Part shown: piece after piece, positions 28,806 to 37,998 of the stretch
Position numbering within the stretch: position 1 is the stretch's first letter
How the letters are laid out: every line of letters begins with the position of its first letter
DNA from: Shewanella livingstonensis
Lineage (GTDB): Bacteria; Pseudomonadota; Gammaproteobacteria; Enterobacterales; Shewanellaceae
Assembly: GCF_003855395.1 (NCBI RefSeq)
Contig: NZ_CP034015.1
Coordinates: forward strand, 754,001-818,000
Direction of reading: 5' to 3'
Length of the DNA stretch: 64,000 bases
Program-made: the position numbers and the translations under genes
The notes under the pieces: generated by a model
What the model was told of the DNA's origin: nothing
What the model saw: the letters and a program-made list of their open reading frames with translations, nothing else
Database searches by the model: none

Positions 28806-28840
28806 GTTATGTACTTAACGAGTGTTAAGACTCGCAGTGG

Positions 28841-29422
28841 TTACTTACCATCAAAAGTAAACGACTGACCTGCAAGAGCGGCTTCAAACATTAAGCCACC
28901 TTTAGCGGCGGTAAATATCGCCATACCATTAATATAGGCTGCTGCAGCGGCATGATTACTGCCTGCTTGTCCTGCACCGGCTGAATTACCTGTGGTACCG
29001 ACTTGCGCATTAGCACCAAGATTAATCGCTACTGCTGACGCCTGAGCACTAAATTCAAAGCTGCCGCTGGTGAAGTCATTATATGCTTTGGCATCTTTAA
29101 AGAAGATAATTTCGCTATAGGCTTGTCCACCTAGCTGAAAACCGATCGAGAGTTGGGTTAATGTAGAATCACCCATATAAGTATCACTTTGGAATACACG
29201 ACCATTTCCGTACGCCGCACCAATACCGATACCGCCTTTAGCTACGCTAGGGAATATGGCATAACCATAAGCTGTTTGAAATAAATGCCGACTTTCATTG
29301 GCCTTTTTAAAATTGGTAATGGCGTCGCTATAAGCTTCTTCGTCAGCAAAACTAGGAGCTGAAAACGCAAAGCTTAATAACACGATAAAACTAGAAAAAA
29401 CTAAGCTAATTGAACGTTTCAT
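28841..29422 (-). CDS. SYLF/Ysc84-family lipid-binding protein
   Basis: A 193-residue secreted protein. Signal peptide MKRSISLVFSSFIVLLSFAF...SFA is cut near residue 26; the mature part is a single SYLF (Ysc84) domain, with the characteristic YGYAIFPSVAKGGIGIGAAYGNGRVF and LGGQAYSEIIFF. The family binds phospholipids or phosphoinositides in eukaryotes; bacterial members are periplasmic and mostly uncharacterised. A Gly/Ala-rich insert (GTTGNSAGAGQAGSNHAAAA) lies near residue 145. It stands alone next to the mirror-repeat region, transcribed towards it. Confidence 0.85.
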   Translation of the reverse strand: MKRSISLVFSSFIVLLSFAFSAPSFADEEAYSDAITNFKKANESRHLFQTAYGYAIFPSVAKGGIGIGAAYGNGRVFQSDTYMGDSTLTQLSIGFQLGGQAYSEIIFFKDAKAYNDFTSGSFEFSAQASAVAINLGANAQVGTTGNSAGAGQAGSNHAAAAAYINGMAIFTAAKGGLMFEAALAGQSFTFDGK

Positions 29423-29575
29423 AAATAACCTCGGTGACTATATTGTCATGATAAAACTGGCCATAGAGTAGCATAACCCTTAAATGACGTGCGTTAATAA
29501 ACATTTATACTCGGCTTAAGCCAATATACCGTAGCACAAGGTTGTAAAGTGATACTTACAGCAGTATTGGCTGCA

Positions 29576-30517
29576 CTAATTTTTTTTGTCAGCGCTATTT
29601 TTGGCAGAATGATCAGCGGTATCTTGCTCATCTTGCTCTGCCATTAACTGATGTAGATAGGTTATTTCATCATCATCTAGTAACTGATTAGTTGTCGATT
29701 CAGTTGGCGTGGCAGCGTTGCTGGTGGAGTTGAGTATGCCACGCAAATAGGCTGATCGCGTCACTTGCTGAATACCATATAAAGCAAACACATATACTGT
29801 GAGCAATAAGCTTAACCGTGTTACTGCTTGAATTAACAAAGGCACTGAGTCACCTAGGTAAAACGGTAAATAGACTAATACAATTCGCAATACCCAATTA
29901 ATCAAAATACCAATAGTTAATACGCTTAACCAACGAAAACGAATGACTTGTAAGTTAGGCTGTCTACTCGCCAAATATTGTGGCCGATAGTGAGACAATA
30001 AGCGGTAAATCGCCCAGAAATAACTTATGGTTTGTAGCATTAATAATATCGGTAAGATCACAGCCAGCAGGCTGATACTGTTTAATTCAGCGAGTGATGC
30101 AATGGTATTGTTTGAGCTTTTGGGATCAATACTGATATGAAATAATATGGCTGAACTGGTGACTAAGGTAACCAAAATAGCACAGCCAAAATGTTTGATT
30201 AATAATGGTTGATAGTCTTGTTCAGTTAGGCTGCTTTTACAGTATAAATACAGCATGGGCATGAGTAAAAAATAGATAGGAATGAATAGCGTTAGGGTTA
30301 AATGGATTGGAATAGGTGTGGTTTCTTGAGTCAGTAACCCGGTTAAGAAATAACAGCCGATCAGTAAAAATATCCCAGCTAGCAGGCTATGGCTGCGAGT
30401 GTTGCTTTGGTAAATATAATGAACATACAGGCCTACCCCAAGGCAATGGATACCTCCAAGTAAGGAAAGCCACCAGTATGTTTGAATAAATAAATCATTA
30501 AATTGGTTCATTTTCAC
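29576..30517 (-). CDS. Seven-helix membrane protein, AraC-type sensor without HTH
   Basis: A 313-residue protein with about seven membrane helices (roughly residues 15-255), then a short acidic tail (QLLDDDEITYLHQLMAEQDEQ) and stop. The helices and the VFALYGIQQ junction resemble the membrane half of a group of AraC-family regulators in which an AraC DNA-binding domain follows. Here the protein ends where that domain should begin, and no HTH remnant is visible in the 150 bases downstream. Either it is a truncated regulator or a free-standing sensor domain; the clean stop and intact reading frame favour a real gene. Unknown function. Confidence 0.6.
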   Translation of the reverse strand: MKMNQFNDLFIQTYWWLSLLGGIHCLGVGLYVHYIYQSNTRSHSLLAGIFLLIGCYFLTGLLTQETTPIPIHLTLTLFIPIYFLLMPMLYLYCKSSLTEQDYQPLLIKHFGCAILVTLVTSSAILFHISIDPKSSNNTIASLAELNSISLLAVILPILLMLQTISYFWAIYRLLSHYRPQYLASRQPNLQVIRFRWLSVLTIGILINWVLRIVLVYLPFYLGDSVPLLIQAVTRLSLLLTVYVFALYGIQQVTRSAYLRGILNSTSNAATPTESTTNQLLDDDEITYLHQLMAEQDEQDTADHSAKNSADKKN

Positions 30518-30575
30518 TCTCTTTGACGACAGTGAATACTAACCTACTTTCAGCTAAGCAAGTAGTTTACGATTG

Positions 30576-30968
30576 TTAACCTTGCTCAGCTTTACGTAAA
30601 TGTCTATTGGATACTTTTTCTGGTGGTAAGCCCGGTGCGGGTTTACGCTCGGCAAGTAAATGCTTAATCGCCATAATGGGATGTGGTAACAACATTCTTG
30701 GTCCAGCAAACATCATAATTTCGCGTGCTTTTTGCTTCATATGAGGCTTATAACAATGCACTGGGCATTTATTACATGTTGGTTTTTCTTGGCCGTAGGG
30801 GCAACGATCTAAGCGAGTATTGGCATAGCTTAAAAACTCACTACATTGTTGACATACACCTTTGGAAGGTTTGAGTGGGTGGTGCGCTTTACAATAGATT
30901 TCAACCATAGCTTGCATTGTTCGAAACTCATAGAGTAATTGACCCCTTAATAATTCTGCCTCAGCCAT
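30576..30968 (-). CDS. ygbA: YgbA-type nitric-oxide-stress protein
   Basis: A 130-residue cytoplasmic protein of the 'nitrous oxide-stimulated promoter' (YgbA_NO) family. It has many Cys residues: CQQC, then RCPYGQEKPTCNKCPVHCYKPHMK, consistent with metal or Fe-S binding. In E. coli ygbA is in the NsrR regulon and is induced by nitric oxide. I looked for an NsrR-type inverted repeat upstream and found no convincing one. It lies 58 bases upstream of (and in the same direction as) the membrane protein gene at 29576. Confidence 0.75.
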   Translation of the reverse strand: MAEAELLRGQLLYEFRTMQAMVEIYCKAHHPLKPSKGVCQQCSEFLSYANTRLDRCPYGQEKPTCNKCPVHCYKPHMKQKAREIMMFAGPRMLLPHPIMAIKHLLAERKPAPGLPPEKVSNRHLRKAEQG

Positions 30969-31326
30969 AGTGTTATCCCTGATTTAATACCTTAGTAAAA
31001 TAGTCGGATATTGGTAGTGTAAGCGTGATAATAAGAGCTGACAAACTCAGCTTATTTAACTTTGACCTTAGCCGCAAAATCAACTTCTTATGAGGTTAAG
31101 ATCGCAAAAAAGGTTGAAACAGCAGCTAAATTGGGGATGATCTATGACTTGTTACAGATTAATATAGTTAAATAGTTGATTTTATAGTGTACATTGAAAT
31201 AATAATGGTTGGTGCTTAAAAAAAACAGCGCTAGCATTAAAACTGTTACATTGCCTCATAATGAATACCATTGTGAGTGAGATAAAATCGTGTGTTACGG
31301 CACATCATCAGCAAGGTGGAAGCCTA
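30969..31326. other. Intergenic region, divergent genes
   Basis: About 360 bases between divergent genes. TTGATT (31176-31181) and ATAATA with a 17-base spacer could be a promoter for the rightward gene. No RNA gene, repeat or clear operator seen. Confidence 0.3.
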
Positions 31327-32286
31327 ATGAAGTTAATTTTAATTGTCATATTGGTTGCAATCGCTCTGTATCTATACAGACGTACTCAAGCGGTGGCAAA
31401 ACAAGAGCTTGATAAAACCGATCGTAATACCACGGGAGATCCATCATCGACTGAGGTCGTTCAATCTTCATCGATAACCGCAGACGATACTACTAAGACC
31501 GACGCTGAGCCGCATACCATCATCGATACCAATGTGGATACAACCGCTGCTCATAGTGTTGATGTCGATAAGCTCGACCCAATCGTGTTGGTAGATGAGC
31601 CTAAGGTGTCAGTTGAGTCCATTATTGAACCTGTCGAAACCGTTAAAATACCTGCAGAACCGATTGATACGCCTAAACCTCAACAAGCCGATAGCCTGCA
31701 AATTGATGAGATTACCGAGCCAGAGCGTGCGCCAGATGATATCCAAGCCACTATTGATATCAGTAAGGCTGATTTAGTGAATAAGGCTGATGCTGTTAGT
31801 CAGGTTGAAGTTAAGATCAAAGCGATTGAGAATGTAACGGCTGAAGTGTTCAGTTATCAAGGGCAGCCCTTGAATTTAGATAGCGTCGAAGGCGACTGGG
31901 CAAGTGAGAGCTTTATACAACAAGTTAACGCTGCCAACAACGCCAGCGAGCTTACAAGTCAGCACGATGGCTTAGTCAATGTGATTAATCATTGCTACAA
32001 AATGCGCAAGCAGAATAATTATTGCCAATATGGCGCCGCTTTACAGTTGACCTATTTAGAGGTTTATCGTGCATTACATCAGCAATATATGACTCAAAAA
32101 AGTACTGACGAAATTAAGTCGCCAGCATTTATGCCGTTATCAACCTTACTAAATGATGTGGGTCAGTTTGATGAGGCTGTGAAGGTGTGCCAGCAAGCGC
32201 TTGAATACCAATTAACCGACGGAACGGTTACTGGGTATGAAGGGCGAATAAAACGAATCGAAAAAGCTAAAGCTAAAGTGAGCTAA
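31327..32286 (+). CDS. Membrane-anchored protein, helical C-terminal domain
   Basis: A 319-residue protein. I placed the start at ATG 31327 (MKLILIVILVAIALYLYRR), with AAGGTGGA six bases upstream; the frame is open back to 31261. A single N-terminal membrane helix is followed by a long acidic, Thr/Val/Pro-rich low-complexity linker (about 30-165) and a C-terminal domain with two or three TPR-like helical hairpins (LSTLLNDVGQFDEAVKVCQQALEYQ). This organisation suits a cytoplasm- or periplasm-facing scaffold tethered to the inner membrane. Unrecognised; no operon partner. A terminator follows directly. Confidence 0.65.
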   Translation: MKLILIVILVAIALYLYRRTQAVAKQELDKTDRNTTGDPSSTEVVQSSSITADDTTKTDAEPHTIIDTNVDTTAAHSVDVDKLDPIVLVDEPKVSVESIIEPVETVKIPAEPIDTPKPQQADSLQIDEITEPERAPDDIQATIDISKADLVNKADAVSQVEVKIKAIENVTAEVFSYQGQPLNLDSVEGDWASESFIQQVNAANNASELTSQHDGLVNVINHCYKMRKQNNYCQYGAALQLTYLEVYRALHQQYMTQKSTDEIKSPAFMPLSTLLNDVGQFDEAVKVCQQALEYQLTDGTVTGYEGRIKRIEKAKAKVS

Positions 32287-32336
32287 CAGGCTAATCAATA
32301 CTGTTGCATGGATATCAGGTATGATATTCAAAAGGA

Positions 32337-32360
32337 AAGCGAACCTTGGTTCGCTTTTTT
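32337..32360 (+). terminator. Terminator before the small lipoprotein gene
   Basis: Stem aagcgaacc / ggttcgctt around a two-base centre, followed by TTTTTT. Confidence 0.8.
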
Positions 32361-32393
32361 GTTGCTTCAGATCCAATGATTTCAAGGTTGAAA

Positions 32394-32726
32394 ATGACAT
32401 TAATCACTCGCACATTGTGCAAAATATTGCTGATAACCGCTACGCTAGCTTTACTTAGCGGGTGTATTCGCACTCCTGAATGGACCTTATTTTATGTGGC
32501 AGACCAAACACCGCTGCCGACGCACATTGCACAACAAGAACATATTTCCGGTTATTACGATTCATTAGAACAATGCCAAGCTAAAGGTGCTGGAATGTTA
32601 CGCCTACAGGCATCATCAGTGCCCACAGATAAAGCGTTTGTTTGTGGTGAACAGTGTCAGATTGATGATAAGCAGCAATTACAGTGTAAAAGCCAAGTCG
32701 TTGGGGCTGTGCACAATGCAATTTAA
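32394..32726 (+). CDS. Small lipoprotein of unknown function
   Basis: A 110-residue lipoprotein. ATG 32394 ([11 protein letters not shown]) is preceded by AAGG at six bases; two further in-frame ATGs upstream overlap the terminator. The signal peptide ends in the lipobox LLSGC (lipidated Cys 24), and the mature part has four further Cys residues (CQAKG, VCGEQC, LQC), suggesting two disulphides. It overlaps the start of selO by 11 bases, so the two are cotranscribed and perhaps translationally coupled. Not recognised. Confidence 0.7.
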   Translation: MTLITRTLCKILLITATLALLSGCIRTPEWTLFYVADQTPLPTHIAQQEHISGYYDSLEQCQAKGAGMLRLQASSVPTDKAFVCGEQCQIDDKQQLQCKSQVVGAVHNAI

Positions 32727-34197
32727 GCAAGATTTTTTTGAACAATTAGTAGGCTTTTATTCGCAAGTTTATCCTTTACCAATTAGTAACCCTCATTGGC
32801 TTGGTTGGAGTGATGACGCCGCAAAACTAATTGGTTTACAAAAGCCTAATGATGAATTGCTGATGCAGTTATCGGCTAACTATGCCGCCCCTGGCGCCAG
32901 TTACTATGCGCAAGTGTATAGTGGTCATCAATTTGGCGGCTACACCCCCAGACTAGGCGATGGTCGTTCAATTATATTAGGCGAAGCCATTGGTCCTAAT
33001 GGCGCCTGGGATGTCGCCTTAAAAGGTGGTGGCCCAACACCGTATTCTCGTCAAGGTGATGGTAGGGCGGTAATGCGTTCTGCGGTGCGTGAGTTTTTAG
33101 TCTCTGAAGCGCTTGCTGCGCTCAATGTGCCTACCAGTCGTGCTTTAGCTGTTATTGGTTCCGATTTACCGGTATGGCGCGAAAGCCAAGAAACTGCTGC
33201 TATAACGGTACGCTTGGCTAAAAGTCACATTCGGTTTGGCCATTTTGAATATTTTTTTCATAGCGAACGCGGCGATACTGGCAAACTGACTCAATTGGTT
33301 AATTTTACCATTCAGCAGCATTTTCCACATTTATCAGCCGACGCTGCAGGTTATAAACAGTGGTTTCATGAAGTGGTGCAATCGACTGCAAAAATGATTG
33401 CCCATTGGCAGTCGGTTGGTTTTGCTCATGGGGTGATGAATACCGACAACATGTCGATAATCGGTGATACCTTCGATTTTGGCCCCTTTGCATTTTTAGA
33501 TACCTTTAAAGAAGGCTTTGTCTGTAATCACTCTGATCACGAGGGTCGTTATGCTTTTGGCCAGCAACCCGCAGTTGGACTTTGGAACCTGAAACGTTTA
33601 GCCCAAGCTCTCGCACCTATTATTGAATCTAATGATTTAATTGTCGCACTTAATACTTATCAAGCAGCATTGGTGAAACAGTATTTAAGCTTGATGCGCG
33701 CTAAGTTAGGGCTGCCTCAACCGAGTAGTAACTCAAATATTCTCAGTGAAGCCGCTCAAGTTAAACAGGATCAGCAAGATTTACATCTAGTGGGGCAATT
33801 AACAGTTTTATTGGAAGCTAATCAGCTGGATTACAGTAATAGTTTACGCCGCTTTGGCCAAGTTGACCCGAACCGTTCAGATTCTGCTTTACGTAATGAC
33901 ATGATCGATGTTGCTGGCTTTGATACTTGGTATAAAGCTTACCAAGACCGAGTGGGTGAGGTAGCGGATGTGGATGTGTGGCAAGGAAATCGTAATGGTG
34001 TTAACCCTAAATACATTTTACGTAATTACCTCGCGCAAGAAGCCATTATCGATATAGAAGAAAGTGGCGATAATCGTAAATTATTACAACTCCAACAGTT
34101 GTTGAGTCGTCCTTTTGACGAACAACCCGAAATGGAAGACTTTGCCAAACGTCCTCCAGAGTGGGGACAAGGCTTAATTATGTCTTGCAGCAGTTAA
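32716..34197 (+). CDS. selO: Protein adenylyltransferase SelO (YdiU)
   Basis: A 493-residue pseudokinase-fold enzyme that transfers AMP from ATP to Ser, Thr or Tyr of target proteins (AMPylation), with a role in redox stress in E. coli. ATG 32716 starts the conserved N-terminus; the open frame runs further back but is not SelO-like. Visible are [11 protein letters not shown], the glycine-rich [16 protein letters not shown] loop, the catalytic Asp 244-Asn 245 pair (NTDNMS) and Mg-binding Asp 254 (FDFGPF). It ends ...MSCSS: a Cys sits third from the C-terminus, where eukaryotic SelO has selenocysteine. It overlaps the lipoprotein gene and is followed by a small gene, srkA and dsbA. Confidence 0.92.
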   Translation: MQFKQDFFEQLVGFYSQVYPLPISNPHWLGWSDDAAKLIGLQKPNDELLMQLSANYAAPGASYYAQVYSGHQFGGYTPRLGDGRSIILGEAIGPNGAWDVALKGGGPTPYSRQGDGRAVMRSAVREFLVSEALAALNVPTSRALAVIGSDLPVWRESQETAAITVRLAKSHIRFGHFEYFFHSERGDTGKLTQLVNFTIQQHFPHLSADAAGYKQWFHEVVQSTAKMIAHWQSVGFAHGVMNTDNMSIIGDTFDFGPFAFLDTFKEGFVCNHSDHEGRYAFGQQPAVGLWNLKRLAQALAPIIESNDLIVALNTYQAALVKQYLSLMRAKLGLPQPSSNSNILSEAAQVKQDQQDLHLVGQLTVLLEANQLDYSNSLRRFGQVDPNRSDSALRNDMIDVAGFDTWYKAYQDRVGEVADVDVWQGNRNGVNPKYILRNYLAQEAIIDIEESGDNRKLLQLQQLLSRPFDEQPEMEDFAKRPPEWGQGLIMSCSS

Positions 34198-34223
34198 TTA
34201 AATTATTTTATCCGAGTCGACTT

Positions 34224-34526
34224 ATGAAATTATTGTCAGCCCAATTAGATCCCGCAGCACTAAGCATTGTTATTCAAGCTGAAGTGGATTTTGAGCAATT
34301 TGAACGATTTGCAGAACCACTAGCGGCGGCACTTGATTGCGACATTCGTGAGCGCCAATGGGGAGCCGATCGCCACCAATGGTTACTGAACTTTGAAGGT
34401 AGCCCTTTATGGCTACATTATGAATTTTATGGTGATATTTGTTGGATATCCACCGATAGCGCTGCAGAGTTAGACGTATTAGCGTTTTTGTTAACGCTAC
34501 TCGCTCCCCATATTCAAACGAGTTAA
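34224..34526 (+). CDS. Small acidic protein, DUF3630-like
   Basis: A 100-residue acidic protein (MKLLSAQLDPAALSIVIQ...) without signal or membrane segment. I chose ATG 34224 over the longer frame from 34161, which would overlap selO. It may belong to the DUF3630 family, found in Shewanella and Vibrio near srkA, but this is from memory of the general pattern (FEGSPLWLHYEFYGDICWI). It lies 26 bases after selO and 10 before srkA, so the three form one operon. Function unknown. Confidence 0.65.
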   Translation: MKLLSAQLDPAALSIVIQAEVDFEQFERFAEPLAAALDCDIRERQWGADRHQWLLNFEGSPLWLHYEFYGDICWISTDSAAELDVLAFLLTLLAPHIQTS

Positions 34527-34536
34527 GAAGGCAAAC

Positions 34537-35538
34537 ATGGATAATCGTACCGGCGCAGAATTTCATTTTCAGGCACTAAGACCTGATCTCATTCTTGATG
34601 CTATTGAAAGTATTGGTATCTTCCCTGAGACGGGTTTATTAGCACTCAACAGTTACGAAAATAGAGTGTATCAGTTCCGTTGTGACCAAGGCATTCGCTA
34701 TGTGGTTAAGTTTTATCGACCACATCGTTGGAGCAATGAACAAATCCAAGAAGAACACGATTACGCCTTAGCCTTAGCGGCCGAAGATATTCCCATTGCC
34801 GTTCCAGTTGTCATAGAGGGCAAAACCTTATTTGAATATCAGGGTTATCGTTTTGGACTCTTCCCCTCTATTGGTGGTCGAGCATTTGAAGTCGACAACC
34901 TTGAGCAACTTGAATCGGTTGGCCGTTTTATTGGCCGTATTCATCAATATGGAGCCATGCAGCCTTTTAAGTACCGTGAAGCACTGACCCCTGCTATTTT
35001 GGGAGATGAGTCTTATCGCTATTTACGTGACAGTGATATGGTTTCCAGCTCCATGCAAACGGCTTTTTTTACGGTAGTAGAACAAGTATTAGATAAAGCT
35101 AAACAAATATGGCAGCAACACACTTTTAACCCTATACGTCTACATGGAGACTTACATCCGAGTAATATTTTATGGACCCCAGATGGCCCAGGTTTTGTTG
35201 ACCTAGACGATGCAAAGCAGGGACCAGCAGTACAAGACTTATGGATGATGTTAACCGGAGATCGTCAGCAACAGTTATTACAAATTGATATTTTATTAGA
35301 GGGATATCAAGAGTTTTGTGATTTTGATGCTAAACAATTAGCACTGATTGAGCCGTTAAGGGCTTTCAGAATGGTGCATTATAATGCGTGGTTAGCCAAG
35401 CGCTGGCAAGACCCGGCATTTCCAATGAATTTTCCATGGTTTGGCGATATAAAGTACTGGGAACAACAAACGCTGGCGTTTAAAGAACAGCTCTCTGCGC
35501 TGAATGAACCACCATTGAGTTTACCTAGTTTTAATTAA
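34537..35538 (+). CDS. srkA: Stress response kinase A (YihE)
   Basis: A 333-residue cytoplasmic Ser/Thr kinase with an aminoglycoside-phosphotransferase-like fold. Catalytic motif HGDLHPSN (His 203, Asp 205, Asn 210) and Mg-binding Asp 222 (GFVDLDDA) are intact, and an N-terminal nucleotide-binding lobe includes YVVKFYRP. In E. coli SrkA counters MazF-dependent programmed cell death and the Cpx response, and is upstream of dsbA. The same neighbour, dsbA, lies 130 bases downstream here. Start ATG 34537, with AAGAAGG nine bases upstream. Confidence 0.92.
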   Translation: MDNRTGAEFHFQALRPDLILDAIESIGIFPETGLLALNSYENRVYQFRCDQGIRYVVKFYRPHRWSNEQIQEEHDYALALAAEDIPIAVPVVIEGKTLFEYQGYRFGLFPSIGGRAFEVDNLEQLESVGRFIGRIHQYGAMQPFKYREALTPAILGDESYRYLRDSDMVSSSMQTAFFTVVEQVLDKAKQIWQQHTFNPIRLHGDLHPSNILWTPDGPGFVDLDDAKQGPAVQDLWMMLTGDRQQQLLQIDILLEGYQEFCDFDAKQLALIEPLRAFRMVHYNAWLAKRWQDPAFPMNFPWFGDIKYWEQQTLAFKEQLSALNEPPLSLPSFN

Positions 35539-35668
35539 CAATATTTCATAATCACTACCTAATCGTATTTAGTTACAAATACAATTGGCTAGCGATTGAG
35601 TTACAGGCTAACGCTAGACTATGATAGAGCCAGCGTATTTATATTTTGCCTATTTAGAAGGAAGTAAA

Positions 35669-36286
35669 ATGAAAAAAGCATTACTGATGGCCGTAGCATT
35701 GTTGCTCGCGCCTATGGCTGCCATAGCTGCCGATTATAAAGAAGGTGTTCATTACACTGTGATTAATGATGGCCCAGAAACAGCCAAGCCAGAAATTACT
35801 GAGTTCTTCTCATTCTACTGCCCGCACTGTTTTAATTTTTCAAAAACAGTGGTGCCTAAAATAGAAGCGACTTTGCCTGAAGGTGTAACATTTAATCAGG
35901 CTCACGTTGAATTTATTGGCCGTGAAATGGGTGTTGAGATGTCTCGTGCTTTTGCGGTTGCGCAACAGCTTAATGTTGAGAAAAAAATGGACGCTGCTTT
36001 GTTTAGTGCTATCCATGAAAAGCGTCAACAATTTACTCGCCCAGACGATATCAGAGCAGTATTTATTGCCAACGGTGTAGATGCCAAAGCTTATGATGCT
36101 GCAGCTAATTCATTTATGGTTAATGCGCAGATGTCTAAAATGAAACGTGATACTGAAAACGCGAAAATTTCAGGTGTGCCTTCATTAGTTGTTAATGGTA
36201 AATACCGCGTAGAAACTAGCTCGATTAAATCTTATGACGAATTAATTGATATCGCATTTTACTTAACGTCAATGAACAAAAAGTAA
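35669..36286 (+). CDS. dsbA: Thiol:disulfide interchange protein DsbA
   Basis: A 205-residue periplasmic oxidoreductase that puts disulphide bonds into secreted proteins. Start ATG 35669 with AGAAGGAAG upstream; the open frame extends back to 35621 but the signal peptide (MKKALLMAVALLLAPMAAIA) begins here. The active site is Cys 51-Pro-His-Cys 54 (FYCPHC) and the cis-proline loop is SGVPSLVVNG. It would be reoxidised by DsbB, not in this window. Third kinase/redox gene of the selO-srkA-dsbA neighbourhood. Confidence 0.95.
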   Translation: MKKALLMAVALLLAPMAAIAADYKEGVHYTVINDGPETAKPEITEFFSFYCPHCFNFSKTVVPKIEATLPEGVTFNQAHVEFIGREMGVEMSRAFAVAQQLNVEKKMDAALFSAIHEKRQQFTRPDDIRAVFIANGVDAKAYDAAANSFMVNAQMSKMKRDTENAKISGVPSLVVNGKYRVETSSIKSYDELIDIAFYLTSMNKK

Positions 36287-36311
36287 TCTAATTAGTTTAT
36301 GTTTAATAAAT

Positions 36312-36333
36312 AAGGAGCTTCGGCTCCTTTTTT
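36312..36333 (+). terminator. dsbA terminator
   Basis: aaggagc-ttcg-gctcctt, a stem closed by a UUCG tetraloop, followed by TTTTTT in all (36328-36333). Confidence 0.88.
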
Positions 36334-36451
36334 ATTGCCTTGAGAATATTAAGATCTGTTGGTCATTGCGCATCATTTGCAGACTAGATTAAAAGTGCTA
36401 ATTGGTTGAAGTTGTTGTTTGGGGCTGAGGTTATTACAGACAAAAAAAAAC

Positions 36452-36500
36452 CGTATGACTATAAAAGACAATACGGAGATGAGTCAAATGACTCTTTTTT
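36452..36500 (+). ncRNA. Two-hairpin element with T-tract, possible sRNA 3' end
   Basis: ccgtat...atacgg (36452-36477) then gagtca-aa-tgactc (36481-36494) and TTTTTT (36495-36500). The last stem-loop plus T6 is a good terminator with no gene in front of it: the preceding dsbA already has its own. It could end a small RNA transcribed from the 36340-36450 region, but I see no convincing promoter. The remainder of 36501-36785 shows nothing else. Confidence 0.35.
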
Positions 36501-36785
36501 ACCCTGAGTAACATTAAAGATCTTAACATGGCGTCAAAATATTGGCAAGCGGCATTAAAATGCCGACTCATCTTTATGTGATTTATCAGTATAATTAAAA
36601 ATAGCTTACTAGCGGAACTCTTTGGCTATCAAACGGTCAAAACCGATGACATTGAAGTTGTGTTTAACAAAAAAGTGAATAGTGGTTTTATATGCGCTTT
36701 TGATATTTACATTTTTGACATATACATCGCTTCCCGTCGCTATTTCATCGCACCTTGCGTATGTTATTTTGTTGGAGAAAGTCGT

Positions 36786-36998
36786 ATGAGAATGTTCCCT
36801 GTTTATGCACCCAAACTTATCGTTAAGCATGCTAGGATATTTTTGAGTGGAGTGATTTGGGTAAAAGATTTAGGGTTACTTGAGTTTGATAAGGGTCGCT
36901 TTTTACAGACGAAAAAAAGCCTGCCAAAAGTTAAGCAGGCTATCAGTGAACTAAATGCCTTGATTGAATTACAATCACAGCAGTATCAATCCATTTAG
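36786..36998 (+). CDS. Small conserved-looking protein of unknown function
   Basis: A 70-residue protein ([20 protein letters not shown]...) with a GGAGAAAG ribosome binding site before ATG 36786; the longer open frame to 36660 is not supported. The middle resembles a small sensor or structural strand pair ([31 protein letters not shown]) with a C-terminal helix. Not recognised. It is convergent with zapB, stop codons overlapping by 4 bases. Confidence 0.6.
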   Translation: MRMFPVYAPKLIVKHARIFLSGVIWVKDLGLLEFDKGRFLQTKKSLPKVKQAISELNALIELQSQQYQSI

Positions 36999-37216
36999 AT
37001 TTCGTTATTCAATAAACCAACAAGGCCGTTGACCTTTTCACTCCAAGAGTTTAGGTCTTGCTGCAATTGTTGGTTTTTTTGTGTCAATTCTTGTTGCTGT
37101 AACGTCAAAGCTTCGTTCTTTTGCTTCTCTTCATCAAGCTCCATTTTTAGTAGCTCAATATTTTCGAGAGTCGCCTGGATTTTGGTTTCCAGTTGGGACA
37201 ATAATTCAAGGCTCAT
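36995..37216 (-). CDS. zapB: Cell division protein ZapB
   Basis: A 73-residue protein that is almost entirely coiled coil ([29 protein letters not shown]...), with the ZapB start [14 protein letters not shown]. In E. coli ZapB joins ZapA at the Z-ring and links it to MatP-bound chromosome terminus. Length and heptad pattern match. A Shine-Dalgarno (GGA near the minus-strand start) is present. Convergent with the small gene at 36786; their stops overlap. Confidence 0.85.
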   Translation of the reverse strand: MSLELLSQLETKIQATLENIELLKMELDEEKQKNEALTLQQQELTQKNQQLQQDLNSWSEKVNGLVGLLNNEI

Positions 37217-37388
37217 GGGGGAGTCCTATACGTTTCTGGATGGAACCCCGATTCTAGCAGTGACAAGGCCTATAGGAATAGCCTTTAAAACTAAGTGGCT
37301 AAAATATATTCAATAAATCGTACTATATTGTACTTTATCTGGGATCGCGCTATTTTCATCAGCTAACCAAGACAGTAAAAGACCTTTT

Positions 37389-37742
37389 ATGACAATTACC
37401 CGACTCGATGTTGGCACCCGTATGAGCAGTATTGTGATCCACAATCATACTGTTTACTTGTGTGGCCAAGTCGCAAAAGACAAATATACCGACATAAATA
37501 CCCAAACGGTCACTATGCTTGAAGAGGTCGATAGCTTGCTTGCACAAGCTGGTAGTCGACGCGAGCATATTTTGTCCGCTACCATTTACCTTAAAAATAT
37601 GGCCGATTACGATGCTATGAATCTAGTGTGGGATAGTTGGTTGCCAGCGGGCCATGCTCCCGCAAGAGCTTGCGTACAAGCTGCCATTGCCGAGCCTGAA
37701 TATCTGGTTGAAATATCGGTGATTGCCGCTGTAACAAGTTAG
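37389..37742 (+). CDS. RidA-family protein
   Basis: A 117-residue member of the RidA (YjgF/YER057c/UK114) family. Family members hydrolyse reactive enamine/imine intermediates such as 2-aminoacrylate. The conserved Arg is in [23 protein letters not shown] near residue 97, and the start motif [14 protein letters not shown] is typical of a RidA subgroup. RidA protects IlvE and other PLP enzymes from damage caused by threonine dehydratase products; it is 256 bases upstream of ilvE here, a suggestive though not proven pairing. Confidence 0.85.
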   Translation: MTITRLDVGTRMSSIVIHNHTVYLCGQVAKDKYTDINTQTVTMLEEVDSLLAQAGSRREHILSATIYLKNMADYDAMNLVWDSWLPAGHAPARACVQAAIAEPEYLVEISVIAAVTS

Positions 37743-37998
37743 TCTGCATTAACAGATCGCAGTGGGTGAATATAGAGTGATTATCCTGAGTTAATTAGCA
37801 TCGGTTGAGTAACTTCGTTGCAATTAGTTCGCGACTAAAATAAGACATGCACTGACAGTTTGTCTGTTGCAATATGAATAATTATATTGATGCTTGTTAC
37901 GTTCAATTGACGTATTTTGATTGAGGATCTATGGCTTCGACTTGACATTAATCTCAAGCCTCCATAGTCTGCAAGCTCAGTTTTTAAGGTGGTATGCA

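Noticed and set aside
36609..36830. Leftward 73-codon open frame overlapping the small gene at 36786.
   Set aside because: No ribosome binding site, unlikely residue composition, and it is antisense to the start of a better-supported gene.
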